Source: an uncultured Fimbriimonadaceae bacterium (lineage in GTDB: Bacteria; Armatimonadota; Fimbriimonadia; Fimbriimonadales; Fimbriimonadaceae). Taken from it: a DNA stretch of 64,000 bases. Where the stretch lies: assembly GCA_937961665.1 (NCBI GenBank), contig CALGMO010000065.1, positions 1 through 64,000 on the forward strand. Direction: 5' to 3'. Shown here piece after piece: positions 50,301-57,784 of this stretch (positions within the stretch are counted from its first letter, which is position 1; every line of letters starts with the position of its first letter). The translations under genes were made by a program, and so were the position numbers. The notes under the pieces are model-generated. The model saw only the letters and a list, made by a program, of their open reading frames with translations. It did no database searches and was not told where the DNA came from.

Positions 50301-52342
50301 TCGAGCAGAGCCACCCGCTGAGGGTCCAGGGCCTGCCGATCCCGGTGGAATCCACCGATCGGCGGGGAGCGTTCGCCTTCGTGGAGAACCCGACGCACCC
50401 GGTGATGGACGGGCTGAAGGACGCCGACCTGACCGCTTGGCCCGCGGATGGCTGGACCTTCGAGCGCGCGTATGCGAAGCCGACCCAAGGCGCGCGGTCC
50501 TTGGTGCAGGCTCACGCTCGGCTTCGGTACAGCCCTCTGCTCGAGGTTCCGGTCGGGGAGAGTCTGATGCTGCTCTGCCAGCTCAAGGTCGGCGCCAACC
50601 TGGGCCAGGCCCCCGCCTCCCGGCTGCTGGCGAACCTCCTGCTGCACGCGGCCACGTACAAGAAGACCGCCGTGCCTGTGGTGGTGTATGCCGGGCCCAA
50701 CGAGCAGCTCCGCAAGGCCGTCTCGGCCACGGGCGTGGTGTTCACCGAGGCCAAGACGGTGGCCGAGGCGATCCGCCCGGCGGCCAGGCGCATCGCCGTG
50801 GTGAGCGCGGACGCCGCGACGCTCCGCACGCTCGCGGGGATGAAGGCGGATCTGACGGCGTTCTTCGGGGTGGGTGGCACCTTGCTCCTCAACGGGCTGA
50901 CTCCCGAGGGCGCCGATGCCTATTCGAGCGTCGTCGGGGTGCCTCACCTGGTGCGGCCGTTCCGCCGGGAGCGCACAGGCTGGAACCTGCCGCGCGATCC
51001 GTTGGCTGTTGGTATCGGCACGGGAGAGATCGCCATGCTCTCCTCCGAGCGGCTGTTCGAGTGGACCTCGGACATGTGGATCGCCGACGACGTGTTCCAC
51101 GCCGTGGTCGACGTGCGGGACGTGGCCCCGTTCGGCGTGCCGGCGGGATTCGAGAACGTCGTGAACGGCATGGTTTCGGCCGACGGGTGGAAGTACATCT
51201 ACTCGTTCGTCATGCCCGACATGAAGCCGGAGCTGGAGTTCCGGTTCGCGCGACCGTTCCCGTTCGAGGCGATCGAGTGGACCGGCAACGGCTTCTACCA
51301 CCTGGTGAGCAAGATCGAGCTGGTCTTCGACGGGAAGGACCGCCTGACCTTCGACGTGCAGCCGAACACGGAGCCTCAGCTCCTTCGGTTCGATCAGCCG
51401 AAGACCGCGAGCAGGGTGCTGCTTCGGATCGCCGACTGGGTCCGCGTTCCGTCGGCCTCGCAGAACGTGGTGGGAATCGACAACGTGCGCCTGTTCGTCC
51501 GGCGGGATCCTTCGGTCTGGTCCAAGGTGCATCCGGTCGACGCCACGGGCGGGATCGTCCGCTACGAGATCGGCAAGGGCCAGGTGGTGTTGTGCAACCT
51601 CCTGTTCAAGGACTCCGAGTCCGTGCCCGAGAATGCGACGAAGAAGCGGAACATCCTGGCGGGCGTGCTGAGGAACCTGGGCGCCGCCTTCGGCGGCGAG
51701 CGGACCGTGGTGGCGGGAGCGGCGGGGAACCGCTACGTGTCCGTCGACCTGTCCAAGCACGCCAACCAGTTCCGCAACCAGCGGGGATGGTTCGGCGACC
51801 AGAGCCGCACCTTCGCCGACTTCCCGGCGGGCCGGCAGGTGCTCGGCGGCGTGCCCTTCGAGGTGTACGCGTTCGCCACATCGCCCGTGCCGGAGTGCGT
51901 GATGCTCGGCGGCCCGGGTGTTCCGAACAACCTGCCCGAGAAGGTGGAGGGCATTCCCGTGGGACGAACGGCCGCGGCTCTGTTCTTCGTGCACACGGCA
52001 AGGATCGACCGCTGGCCGAACGACGACGAGCGCAGGCGCGGCGTGGAGTTCGAGGTGGCCCGCTACCGAGTGCGCTATGCCGACGGGCAGAGCGTGGAGA
52101 TCCCCCTCGTGCTCGGGAGGAACATCGGTCCCTACGTTTCCAGGAACCCGGAGGCGCTGAAGGAGGCGGCCGTGGCGTGGAGCAAGGCGTTCTCCGAGTG
52201 GCCGGAGGAGAAGGCGGTCGCCTACCTCTACCAGTGGAACAACCCGAGGCCGGGGGTGGCGATCCAGTCGATCGACCTGTTCTATGGCTCGCAGGAGAGG
52301 GTCGGCGTGCCCGCCTTGCTGGCCATCACGGCCGTCGAGTGA
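47348..52342 (+). CDS. giant secreted GH2-like multidomain glycosidase
   Basis: 1664 aa with signal peptide FLPCLLPVVLAGSAL. Residues about 28-180 look like a carbohydrate-binding beta-sandwich (WVEGESFAEASVKPM; RNEIWARIGYEF). A GH2 region follows (about 205-830): sugar-binding domain (LWYRTRFRLPAGY, FPLNNLNTTVVVNGQLCGF), then the barrel with acid/base E634 in HPSIHVWSLENEF and likely nucleophile E729 in RYLGEDFYA. Residues about 900-1110 resemble the amidotransferase-like domain of some beta-galactosidases (VRVVVLEQSHPL, NPTHPVMDGL). The last 500 residues are beta-rich with discoidin-like patches. Substrate unknown. Start ATG 47348 has TATACT 6 nt upstream. Confidence 0.82.
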   Translation: MRTLPPRFLPCLLPVVLAGSALTLQAPPLAWVEGESFAEASVKPMVSGWGNRAVLSRGEWAQISTDDRNAPPATIRYEFDAPAAGRNEIWARIGYEFARSPFRWRLDGGTWTDVAPEVLTTDLMPMDRWVEVAWLKLGEAELGAGRHRIEFEVRQRKNDRGENSGLLFALDALAVTPGPFRPNGPRKPGEATPSEEDRKAAETVFEVAAAKPGERSTVRLEGLWEIARADEQLPGPVAEPMRDLPTEAFWTAIPVPSDRNVSRPDLMFAHRLWYRTRFRLPAGYAGGSVLLRFPLNNLNTTVVVNGQLCGFQKDPLVPFLVDATKAARPGVNELIVGIRDAWYGYSANPNDPMKLRRKFNLPLDVVKGGFQDLAYPIWNSFYSGILETPVLTLTGPAYAEDVFVKPKVSEGVVEAEVTVRGGPAQVRCDVVDPISGQILAPLGTVPTGEGGVAVVSGRWENPRLWWPDDPQMVVLRTTVMQNGQPVDRVDTEFGYREWTVQGVHWYLNGVRWKGWAELTQGETPEEWLANYRRSGQRFMRLAGIAQNGSYRWKGMPIEEALRWFDRNGVVVRRSGILDGEVIGYMPVEQDPDLRKLYGSEIKVELLRNWQDQMAAQVRAERNHPSIHVWSLENEFLYINTLNLWGHLMDEFEREVLRAGEAVRKLDPTRLWMVDGGGAAKNNSFPVHGDHYVFTNNPSDYPALAFSAFPRGGGRGRWEWDQKRPRYLGEDFYAAGINPADYAWIQGEEAFNGKAAAQKGIALIQRMLTEGYRWGDHYAFWHFWVGHEGEQYGKYVSNAERAVFCREMDWSFGSGQKVARTLRVFNDTRHADPMVLETELSVGGRTLERTTRELKVAPGSHERLKVEWAVPQVSARTEGAWLLRLKVGGKTVFEDRKPLAVMPSSSLLDPKLRSALPKGSLAVWDPSGRILGWVRAHGLDPIVANGPKVPAGVRVLVVGPNALDEAASLRSDLAALALTGVRVVVLEQSHPLRVQGLPIPVESTDRRGAFAFVENPTHPVMDGLKDADLTAWPADGWTFERAYAKPTQGARSLVQAHARLRYSPLLEVPVGESLMLLCQLKVGANLGQAPASRLLANLLLHAATYKKTAVPVVVYAGPNEQLRKAVSATGVVFTEAKTVAEAIRPAARRIAVVSADAATLRTLAGMKADLTAFFGVGGTLLLNGLTPEGADAYSSVVGVPHLVRPFRRERTGWNLPRDPLAVGIGTGEIAMLSSERLFEWTSDMWIADDVFHAVVDVRDVAPFGVPAGFENVVNGMVSADGWKYIYSFVMPDMKPELEFRFARPFPFEAIEWTGNGFYHLVSKIELVFDGKDRLTFDVQPNTEPQLLRFDQPKTASRVLLRIADWVRVPSASQNVVGIDNVRLFVRRDPSVWSKVHPVDATGGIVRYEIGKGQVVLCNLLFKDSESVPENATKKRNILAGVLRNLGAAFGGERTVVAGAAGNRYVSVDLSKHANQFRNQRGWFGDQSRTFADFPAGRQVLGGVPFEVYAFATSPVPECVMLGGPGVPNNLPEKVEGIPVGRTAAALFFVHTARIDRWPNDDERRRGVEFEVARYRVRYADGQSVEIPLVLGRNIGPYVSRNPEALKEAAVAWSKAFSEWPEEKAVAYLYQWNNPRPGVAIQSIDLFYGSQERVGVPALLAITAVE

Positions 52343-52353
52343 GCCGGGGTTGA

Positions 52354-52390
52354 GCGGGGCGCGGGCCGGCGGCCCGCGCCCCGCGTTCTT
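52354..52390 (+). terminator. terminator after the GH2-like gene
   Basis: Perfect 14-bp stem GCGGGGCGCGGGCC (52354-52367) / GGCCCGCGCCCCGC (52371-52384) with a 3-nt loop, followed by GTTCTT. Very stable; it separates the plus-strand giant gene from the converging cassette 2. Confidence 0.6.
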
Positions 52391-52434
52391 CCGACGCGCG
52401 GACGCGGGCGGACGACCGCGCCCACGGCGGCGTG

Positions 52435-52626
52435 CTACCGGGGGCCTTCGCCTGCCGGCGCGGAGGCCGGCTTGCGGACCTCCTTCTCCCCGCCCGGCGA
52501 AACGTAGGCGAAGTTGCCGACCCGCTTGTCCTCCGGCACCGAAGCCCGCTCCGGGTCCTCCCCGCAACCCGGCGTTCCGAGCGCGAGGAGAAGGAGGATC
52601 GCAAGGGCCACAGTGGATCGCAGCAT
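52435..52626 (-). CDS. small putative lipoprotein of pseudopilin cassette 2
   Basis: 63 aa. Signal [21 protein letters not shown] with Cys21 in a loose lipobox (TPGC), then a charged tail (GEDPERASVPEDKRVGNFAYVSPGGEKEV). The ATG overlaps the pseudopilin stop (TGATG), so translation is coupled. Same position and layout as the lipoprotein at 43479-43622, although the tails are not clearly similar. Not a known family. Confidence 0.65.
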   Translation of the reverse strand: MLRSTVALAILLLLALGTPGCGEDPERASVPEDKRVGNFAYVSPGGEKEVRKPASAPAGEGPR

Positions 52627-53414
52627 CAGTACTTCCCCGAGATGGAGCAGGGTTCGGACGACAGCTTGGCCGGGTAGAAGCCGTCGACGATCCGGTCCGG
52701 GAGCGCCGGGTGGTCCGAAGGCAGGCGCATCATCTTTCCGAACTTCGAGTGGCCATCCGAGTAGGTGATGTTGTTGCCATCGCCGTGGTAGACCTTGCCG
52801 TAGTAGCCCCAGTCCGGAACGACGCCGTGCGGGAAGGCCCGGTGGCCCTGATCGCCCGTGTCGCCGGGGAACGGCACGCAGACCCGCCAGGAGTACTGGT
52901 ATTGGCCGTCCATGTAGAAGGCCACCTCGGCGGGTTCGCCGATCCACGAGGAGGTCTTGGCGGTGGCGAACAGAACCTCATTGATCGTGTAGTCCGCGGC
53001 TTGGAGGAGGGGCCTCTTCTGCGGATCGCCGCACACCCACACGGAGTTGCTGGCCACGTAGTTCAGGTCGGAGTTGCTCGGGCAGTCGAACAGGCCCCCG
53101 TTCTTGATGTAGGGGTGGAGCAGTACGCCGTAGTGGTTCTGCTGGCAGGGCTGGCCGAGCCAGTCCATGCAGTCGGTCCAGTAGCCGGTTTCCGACTTGG
53201 GGCAGCCGCCCGGCCAGGTCTGTTCGAAGAACGTGTCGTCGTAGTCCGACGCGTACATCAGAGTCGCCAGACCGAGCTGCTTGGTGTTCGAGAGGCACTG
53301 CGTCTTCTTGGCTGCGGCCTTGGCCTGGGCGAACACGGGGAACAGGATCGCCGCCAGGATGGCGATGATCGCGATGACGACCAGAAGCTCGATGAGTGTG
53401 AAAGCTCGTTTCAT
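52626..53414 (-). CDS. type II/IV-like pseudopilin with H-X9-DG motif (cassette 2)
   Basis: 262 aa. Its N-terminal 32 residues match the cassette 1 pseudopilin, from [16 protein letters not shown] through FPVFAQAK, then the two diverge. Rich in cysteine ([41 protein letters not shown]), suggesting disulfides in an oxidising compartment. The C-terminal H-X9-DG motif is intact ([17 protein letters not shown]). It follows the GntR/LacI-like regulator by 12 bp and is coupled to the small lipoprotein. No strong ribosome site. Predicted extracytoplasmic pseudopilus subunit. Confidence 0.88.
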   Translation of the reverse strand: MKRAFTLIELLVVIAIIAILAAILFPVFAQAKAAAKKTQCLSNTKQLGLATLMYASDYDDTFFEQTWPGGCPKSETGYWTDCMDWLGQPCQQNHYGVLLHPYIKNGGLFDCPSNSDLNYVASNSVWVCGDPQKRPLLQAADYTINEVLFATAKTSSWIGEPAEVAFYMDGQYQYSWRVCVPFPGDTGDQGHRAFPHGVVPDWGYYGKVYHGDGNNITYSDGHSKFGKMMRLPSDHPALPDRIVDGFYPAKLSSEPCSISGKY

Positions 53415-53426
53415 GTTCGATGTGGT

Positions 53427-54518
53427 TCAAGGCTGGGTCGGGGGAGCGGAGGTGGATGCGCGGACCACCAGCTCCGGTGGGAAGAGCCGGCGCCCTCCGG
53501 CGGCGGGAACCGCAGAGCCGGCCACCATCTCGGCGACGCACGAGGCCATCTCCTCGAAGGGCTGGCGGACCGTGGTGAGCGGCGGCAGGGAGAGCGCGAG
53601 ATAGGGGGGATCGTCGAAGGCGACGATGGACAGGTCTTCGGGCACTCGCAGACCCAGATCCGCTGCGGTCCGGAGCGCCTGCATGGCGAGGCGGGGTCCG
53701 GCGGCGAACAGCGCCGTCGGCCGGTCGTTCGATGCGAGCCCGCTCCGGAGCCGCGTCTCCGTATCCGGAGAGCTCGCGAAAGAGTCGGTTGGGAACATGA
53801 AGGAAAGGCGGGGGTCGGCGAGGAGGCCGGCGGCGATGCATGCGGCCTGCCAGCCCCGCTCCCGGTCGATGGAGTTGGACTCCTCCGGGTAGCCGCCGAC
53901 GAAGGCCACTCGCGCGTGGCCCAGGGAGCTCAGGTGGCGAATCGCCAGGGCCGCGCCGAGCAGGTTGTCTGCGTCCACGGAGGACACCCCGTAGCCTTGG
54001 ACGTCGGAGGCGATGGCGATGGTGGGCACTCCCCTTCGAGCGACCTCGAGAAGATCGTCGTAGGCGTAGCGCGGCGTGGCGATGGCGATGAGCGGCGCGG
54101 CGCCCAGCCCGAGCATCCACTCGACCGTATCCTTCGGCGGAGGGGCGGCGACCTGCAGCGGCAGGCCGCGCGCGGCGAGGTGTGAGCGCAGCTGCCAGTA
54201 GATGGTCTGGAAGAACTCGTCCTTGAGATACATCTCCGGCTCGGCGAGCACCAGCACCGGGTTCGGCGATGGGCGGCGGGCTTGGTCGCTGACGAAGGTG
54301 CCCGAGTGGCGGCGTCGGACCACCCAGCCGTCCTCGGCGAGCGACACGACGGCCCGGTTGGCGGTCATGCGGCTGACGCCGAAGCGCTCGGCCAGGTCCA
54401 CCTCGTTGGGAAGGCGGTCTCCGGGCGCGAGGCGGCCGGAACGGATCTCAGCGAGGATTCTCGCCTTGATCTCCAGGTACCGGGGCACCGTCGCGATCCG
54501 TTCCGGCTTCTGCCTCAT
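53427..54518 (-). CDS. GntR-type regulator with LacI-like sensor domain (cassette 2)
   Basis: 363 aa, clear paralogue of the regulator at 44758-45858. Winged helix at about 12-78 (PGDRLPNEVDLAERFGVSRMTANRAVVSLAEDGWVV, almost the same recognition helix as the paralogue) and LacI-like domain (AIRHLSSLGHARVAFVGGYPEESNS; RVPEDLSIVAFDDPPYLAL; PPLTTVRQPFEEM). ATG 54518 has GAGG upstream. The shared GVSRMTAN recognition segment agrees with related operators upstream (54531-54542 and 54600-54618). Probably ligand-responsive repressor of its own pseudopilin operon; ligand unknown. Confidence 0.88.
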   Translation of the reverse strand: MRQKPERIATVPRYLEIKARILAEIRSGRLAPGDRLPNEVDLAERFGVSRMTANRAVVSLAEDGWVVRRRHSGTFVSDQARRPSPNPVLVLAEPEMYLKDEFFQTIYWQLRSHLAARGLPLQVAAPPPKDTVEWMLGLGAAPLIAIATPRYAYDDLLEVARRGVPTIAIASDVQGYGVSSVDADNLLGAALAIRHLSSLGHARVAFVGGYPEESNSIDRERGWQAACIAAGLLADPRLSFMFPTDSFASSPDTETRLRSGLASNDRPTALFAAGPRLAMQALRTAADLGLRVPEDLSIVAFDDPPYLALSLPPLTTVRQPFEEMASCVAEMVAGSAVPAAGGRRLFPPELVVRASTSAPPTQP

Positions 54519-54530
54519 CGCGAAACCTCA

Positions 54531-54542
54531 ATGTATAGACAT
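54531..54542. promoter_or_regulatory. operator-like palindrome upstream of the cassette 2 regulator
   Basis: ATGTATAGACAT, a palindrome with one mismatched pair, matching the cassette 1 core TGTCTAGACA at 9 of 10 positions. It lies 13 bp before the regulator ATG. Confidence 0.5.
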
Positions 54543-54599
54543 AGTGATGCGGAGATCGGGATGGTTGGGAGAGTTTCGGGCGGCCTCGCTCACAAATCC

Positions 54600-54618
54600 A
54601 TGTCTGTTTGCTAGACAT
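54600..54618. promoter_or_regulatory. second operator-like site, cassette 2
   Basis: ATGTCT (54600-54605) and AGACAT (54613-54618) form an inverted repeat with 7 bp between; the right part reads TTGCTAGACAT, close to the cassette 1 operator. About 76 bp upstream of the proximal site. Confidence 0.4.
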
Positions 54619-54630
54619 ATCCGGTGCCGG

Positions 54631-54662
54631 AAAAAGGTCGGGGCGCGCCGAATGCGCGCCCC
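54631..54662 (-). terminator. eno: enolase terminator
   Basis: 9-bp stem GGGGCGCGC (54640-54648) / GCGCGCCCC (54654-54662); on the minus strand it is followed by GACC and five T residues (54635-54631). It lies 24 bp after the enolase stop. Confidence 0.65.
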
Positions 54663-54686
54663 GGGAGACCAGCCTGCGCGGAGACC

Positions 54687-56033
<1,347 letters not shown>

Positions 56034-56411
56034 CTACCTCTGGGACCTTCGGTCCGGCTTCGGAGGACCGCAGGCGGAGCCCAGGCAAAGCCGGTGCCTG
56101 TTCCGCGCCACCCAGCGGTAGGCGGCCTCGCGGACGGATCGGGGCACGAGCCGGGCGGCGGCGAGCAGGATCCTCGGGGCGCCGGCATGGCGCATCGTCC
56201 TCCAGACCGCCTCGAAGCCCGTGTGCGTGCCCTCGTCGTCGATCAGGATCAGACTCTCCGGCAGCCCGCTGTCGGAAGCCAAGCGCTCCGCCTCCCGGCT
56301 CCCGCGGGGCACCCAACCGAGGTTCGCCGCCTTGGGGAGCCTCCGCAGAAGCTCCACTGAGCGGCGGCAGAAGCGGCAATCTCCGTCGAAGATGACGACC
56401 GGCGAATCCAA
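56034..56411 (-). CDS. DCC-family (DUF393) thiol-disulfide oxidoreductase-like protein
   Basis: 125 aa. Opens VVIFDGDCRFCRRSVELL, the family's DxxCxxC motif with Cys12 and Cys15, followed by ILIDDEGTHTGFEAV. The family is annotated as predicted thiol-disulfide oxidoreductases, with activity largely unproven. The only practical start is TTG 56411, because a stop lies seven codons upstream. C-terminal Arg/Pro-rich tail. It is divergent from the DUF389 gene (120-bp gap). Confidence 0.85.
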   Translation of the reverse strand: MDSPVVIFDGDCRFCRRSVELLRRLPKAANLGWVPRGSREAERLASDSGLPESLILIDDEGTHTGFEAVWRTMRHAGAPRILLAAARLVPRSVREAAYRWVARNRHRLCLGSACGPPKPDRRSQR

Positions 56412-56519
56412 GGGTTCCCTCAGTGCCTTCTACGACTCTCCGGAGCCTTGCGTGGGAGGATGGTCGGAAGGGGTGGGCCGTAGGATGCACCGCCGCACGC
56501 CATAGCCGCGGCCGTATTG

Positions 56520-56525
56520 TATCTT
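56520..56525 (+). promoter_or_regulatory. leaderless promoter -10 of the DUF389 gene
   Basis: G-TATCTT, 6 nt, then GTG 56532. An overlapping GTATTGT lies at 56514-56520. No -35 match. Confidence 0.45.
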
Positions 56526-56531
56526 CCTTGC

Positions 56532-57569
56532 GTGTCCCAGCAGTTGGCGGCAGAGGGGATCGATCGCGCCGGGATCCGCCTCCAGATCTACCGAGGAGCG
56601 AGGCTCGACTCCAACTACCTCGTCATGAACGCGCTGGCCACGATCGTGGCGGCCTACGGGCTTCTGTCCGACAGCACGGCCGTCGTCATCGGAGCGATGC
56701 TCCTGGCCATGCTGCTGGGCCCGATTCTGGGGCTGGCGCTGGGTCTGGTCGACGGCAACACGCGCCTGCTGGTCCGCTCGGCCGTCGCCGAGGTGGCCGG
56801 TGCCGGGCTGGTGCTTGCCGTCGGCTTCGCGATCGGCTTGATGAACCGCGATCTGCCGATCACCCGAGAGATCCTCGTTCGCACCGAGCCCAACCTGCTC
56901 GATCTGGGAATCGCGCTTGCAGGCGGCGCGGCGGCCGCCTACGCGATTTGCGTGCCCAAGGTCAGCGCCGGCATGGTCGGTGTGGCCATCGCCACCGCTC
57001 TCGCTCCGCCGCTCACGGCGTGCGGCATCTGCCTGTCGCGGGGGATGCTCGCCGAGGCTGCCGGAGCGTTCCTCCTGTTCTTCACGAATCTGGTCGCCAT
57101 CCAGTTCGCATCCTCGTTGGTTCTCGCCGCCTTCGGGCTGCACGCGTTCTCGAAGGAGAGGTCGAGAGAGCCGGGCTTCCAACGCCGGATCGCGGTGGAC
57201 GCCGCGCTGCTCGCGGCGCTCGTCGTGTTCCTGTCAGACCGGCTGGGACACTCGATCTCCGTGCGACGGGCGGAGGACACGGCCCGGAGGACCCTCGAAT
57301 CCGTAGCCGCGCGCATCCCCGGGGCTCGGGTCATCGAGGTCAACCTCACCGAGCGGGAGGACCAACGCAACCTGGTGGCCGTCGTGCGGACCCCGCGGGC
57401 TTTTCGGCCGCCGGAGGTTGCTCAGGCCGAGTCTGCCCTCCGCTCCGCGCTGGGTGGGGAGGTCACCCTGCGGGTGCGCTCCGTGCTCACGGAAGAGGCC
57501 ACAAGCCAAGGCGTTCTTTCGGCGCAGCCCTACGCGTCCGATCCATCCTCGACGGAAGATTGGCGCTGA
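56532..57569 (+). CDS. DUF389 family polytopic membrane protein
   Basis: 345 aa from GTG 56532. Two clusters of hydrophobic helices: family core DSNYLVMNALATIVAAYGLLSDSTAVVIGAMLLAMLLGPILG (about residues 27-70) and GMVGVAIATALAPPLTACGICL near 150-170, then a cytosolic or periplasmic domain after LGHSISVRRAEDTARRTLES. Function of DUF389 is unknown. The GTG start is supported by the promoter spacing; five extra codons to a TTG at 56517 are possible. tRNA-Glu lies just downstream on the other strand. Confidence 0.87.
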   Translation: MSQQLAAEGIDRAGIRLQIYRGARLDSNYLVMNALATIVAAYGLLSDSTAVVIGAMLLAMLLGPILGLALGLVDGNTRLLVRSAVAEVAGAGLVLAVGFAIGLMNRDLPITREILVRTEPNLLDLGIALAGGAAAAYAICVPKVSAGMVGVAIATALAPPLTACGICLSRGMLAEAAGAFLLFFTNLVAIQFASSLVLAAFGLHAFSKERSREPGFQRRIAVDAALLAALVVFLSDRLGHSISVRRAEDTARRTLESVAARIPGARVIEVNLTEREDQRNLVAVVRTPRAFRPPEVAQAESALRSALGGEVTLRVRSVLTEEATSQGVLSAQPYASDPSSTEDWR

Positions 57570-57616
57570 GGCCGAATCCTGACAGGGACGATCAACGGTT
57601 GGACCTGTGGAAGGAT

Positions 57617-57693
57617 TGGTACCCCGGACGGGATTCGAACCCGCGATCTTCGCCGTGAGAGGGCGATGTCCTGAACCGCTAGACGACCGGGGC
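57617..57693 (-). tRNA. tRNA-Glu (anticodon CTC)
   Basis: 77 nt on the minus strand. Acceptor GCCCCGG pairs with CCGGGGT; D arm GTCT/GGAC; anticodon stem TCGCC/GGCGA with loop CTCTCAC (anticodon CTC); T arm GCGGG-TTCGAAT-CCCGT. The 3' CCA is encoded. Reads GAG codons, suited to this GC-rich genome. Confidence 0.95.
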
Positions 57694-57705
57694 GTCCAGA
57701 CGCTG

Positions 57706-57735
57706 TTTATACCGCGTTCGGTCCGTCGCGCGCAA
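57706..57735 (-). promoter_or_regulatory. tRNA-Glu promoter
   Basis: Minus strand TTGCGC (57735-57730), an 18-bp spacer, then G-TATAAA (57711-57706), 12 nt before the mature tRNA. Supports the TTGC-N18-GTANNN promoter pattern of this genome. Confidence 0.6.
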
Positions 57736-57784
57736 GGGCCCCCGCCAGCCTCCTTGGTGGACCGAGTCTCCGCGGGCGACCGTC

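Noticed and set aside
47069-52567. 1832-codon open frame on the minus strand opposite the GH2-like giant
   Set aside because: Low-complexity Arg/His/Pro/Gln sequence without motifs; the plus strand has signal peptide and GH2 catalytic motifs.
57570-57616. Terminator after tRNA-Glu
   Set aside because: No stable hairpin with a T-run is visible on the minus strand in this gap.
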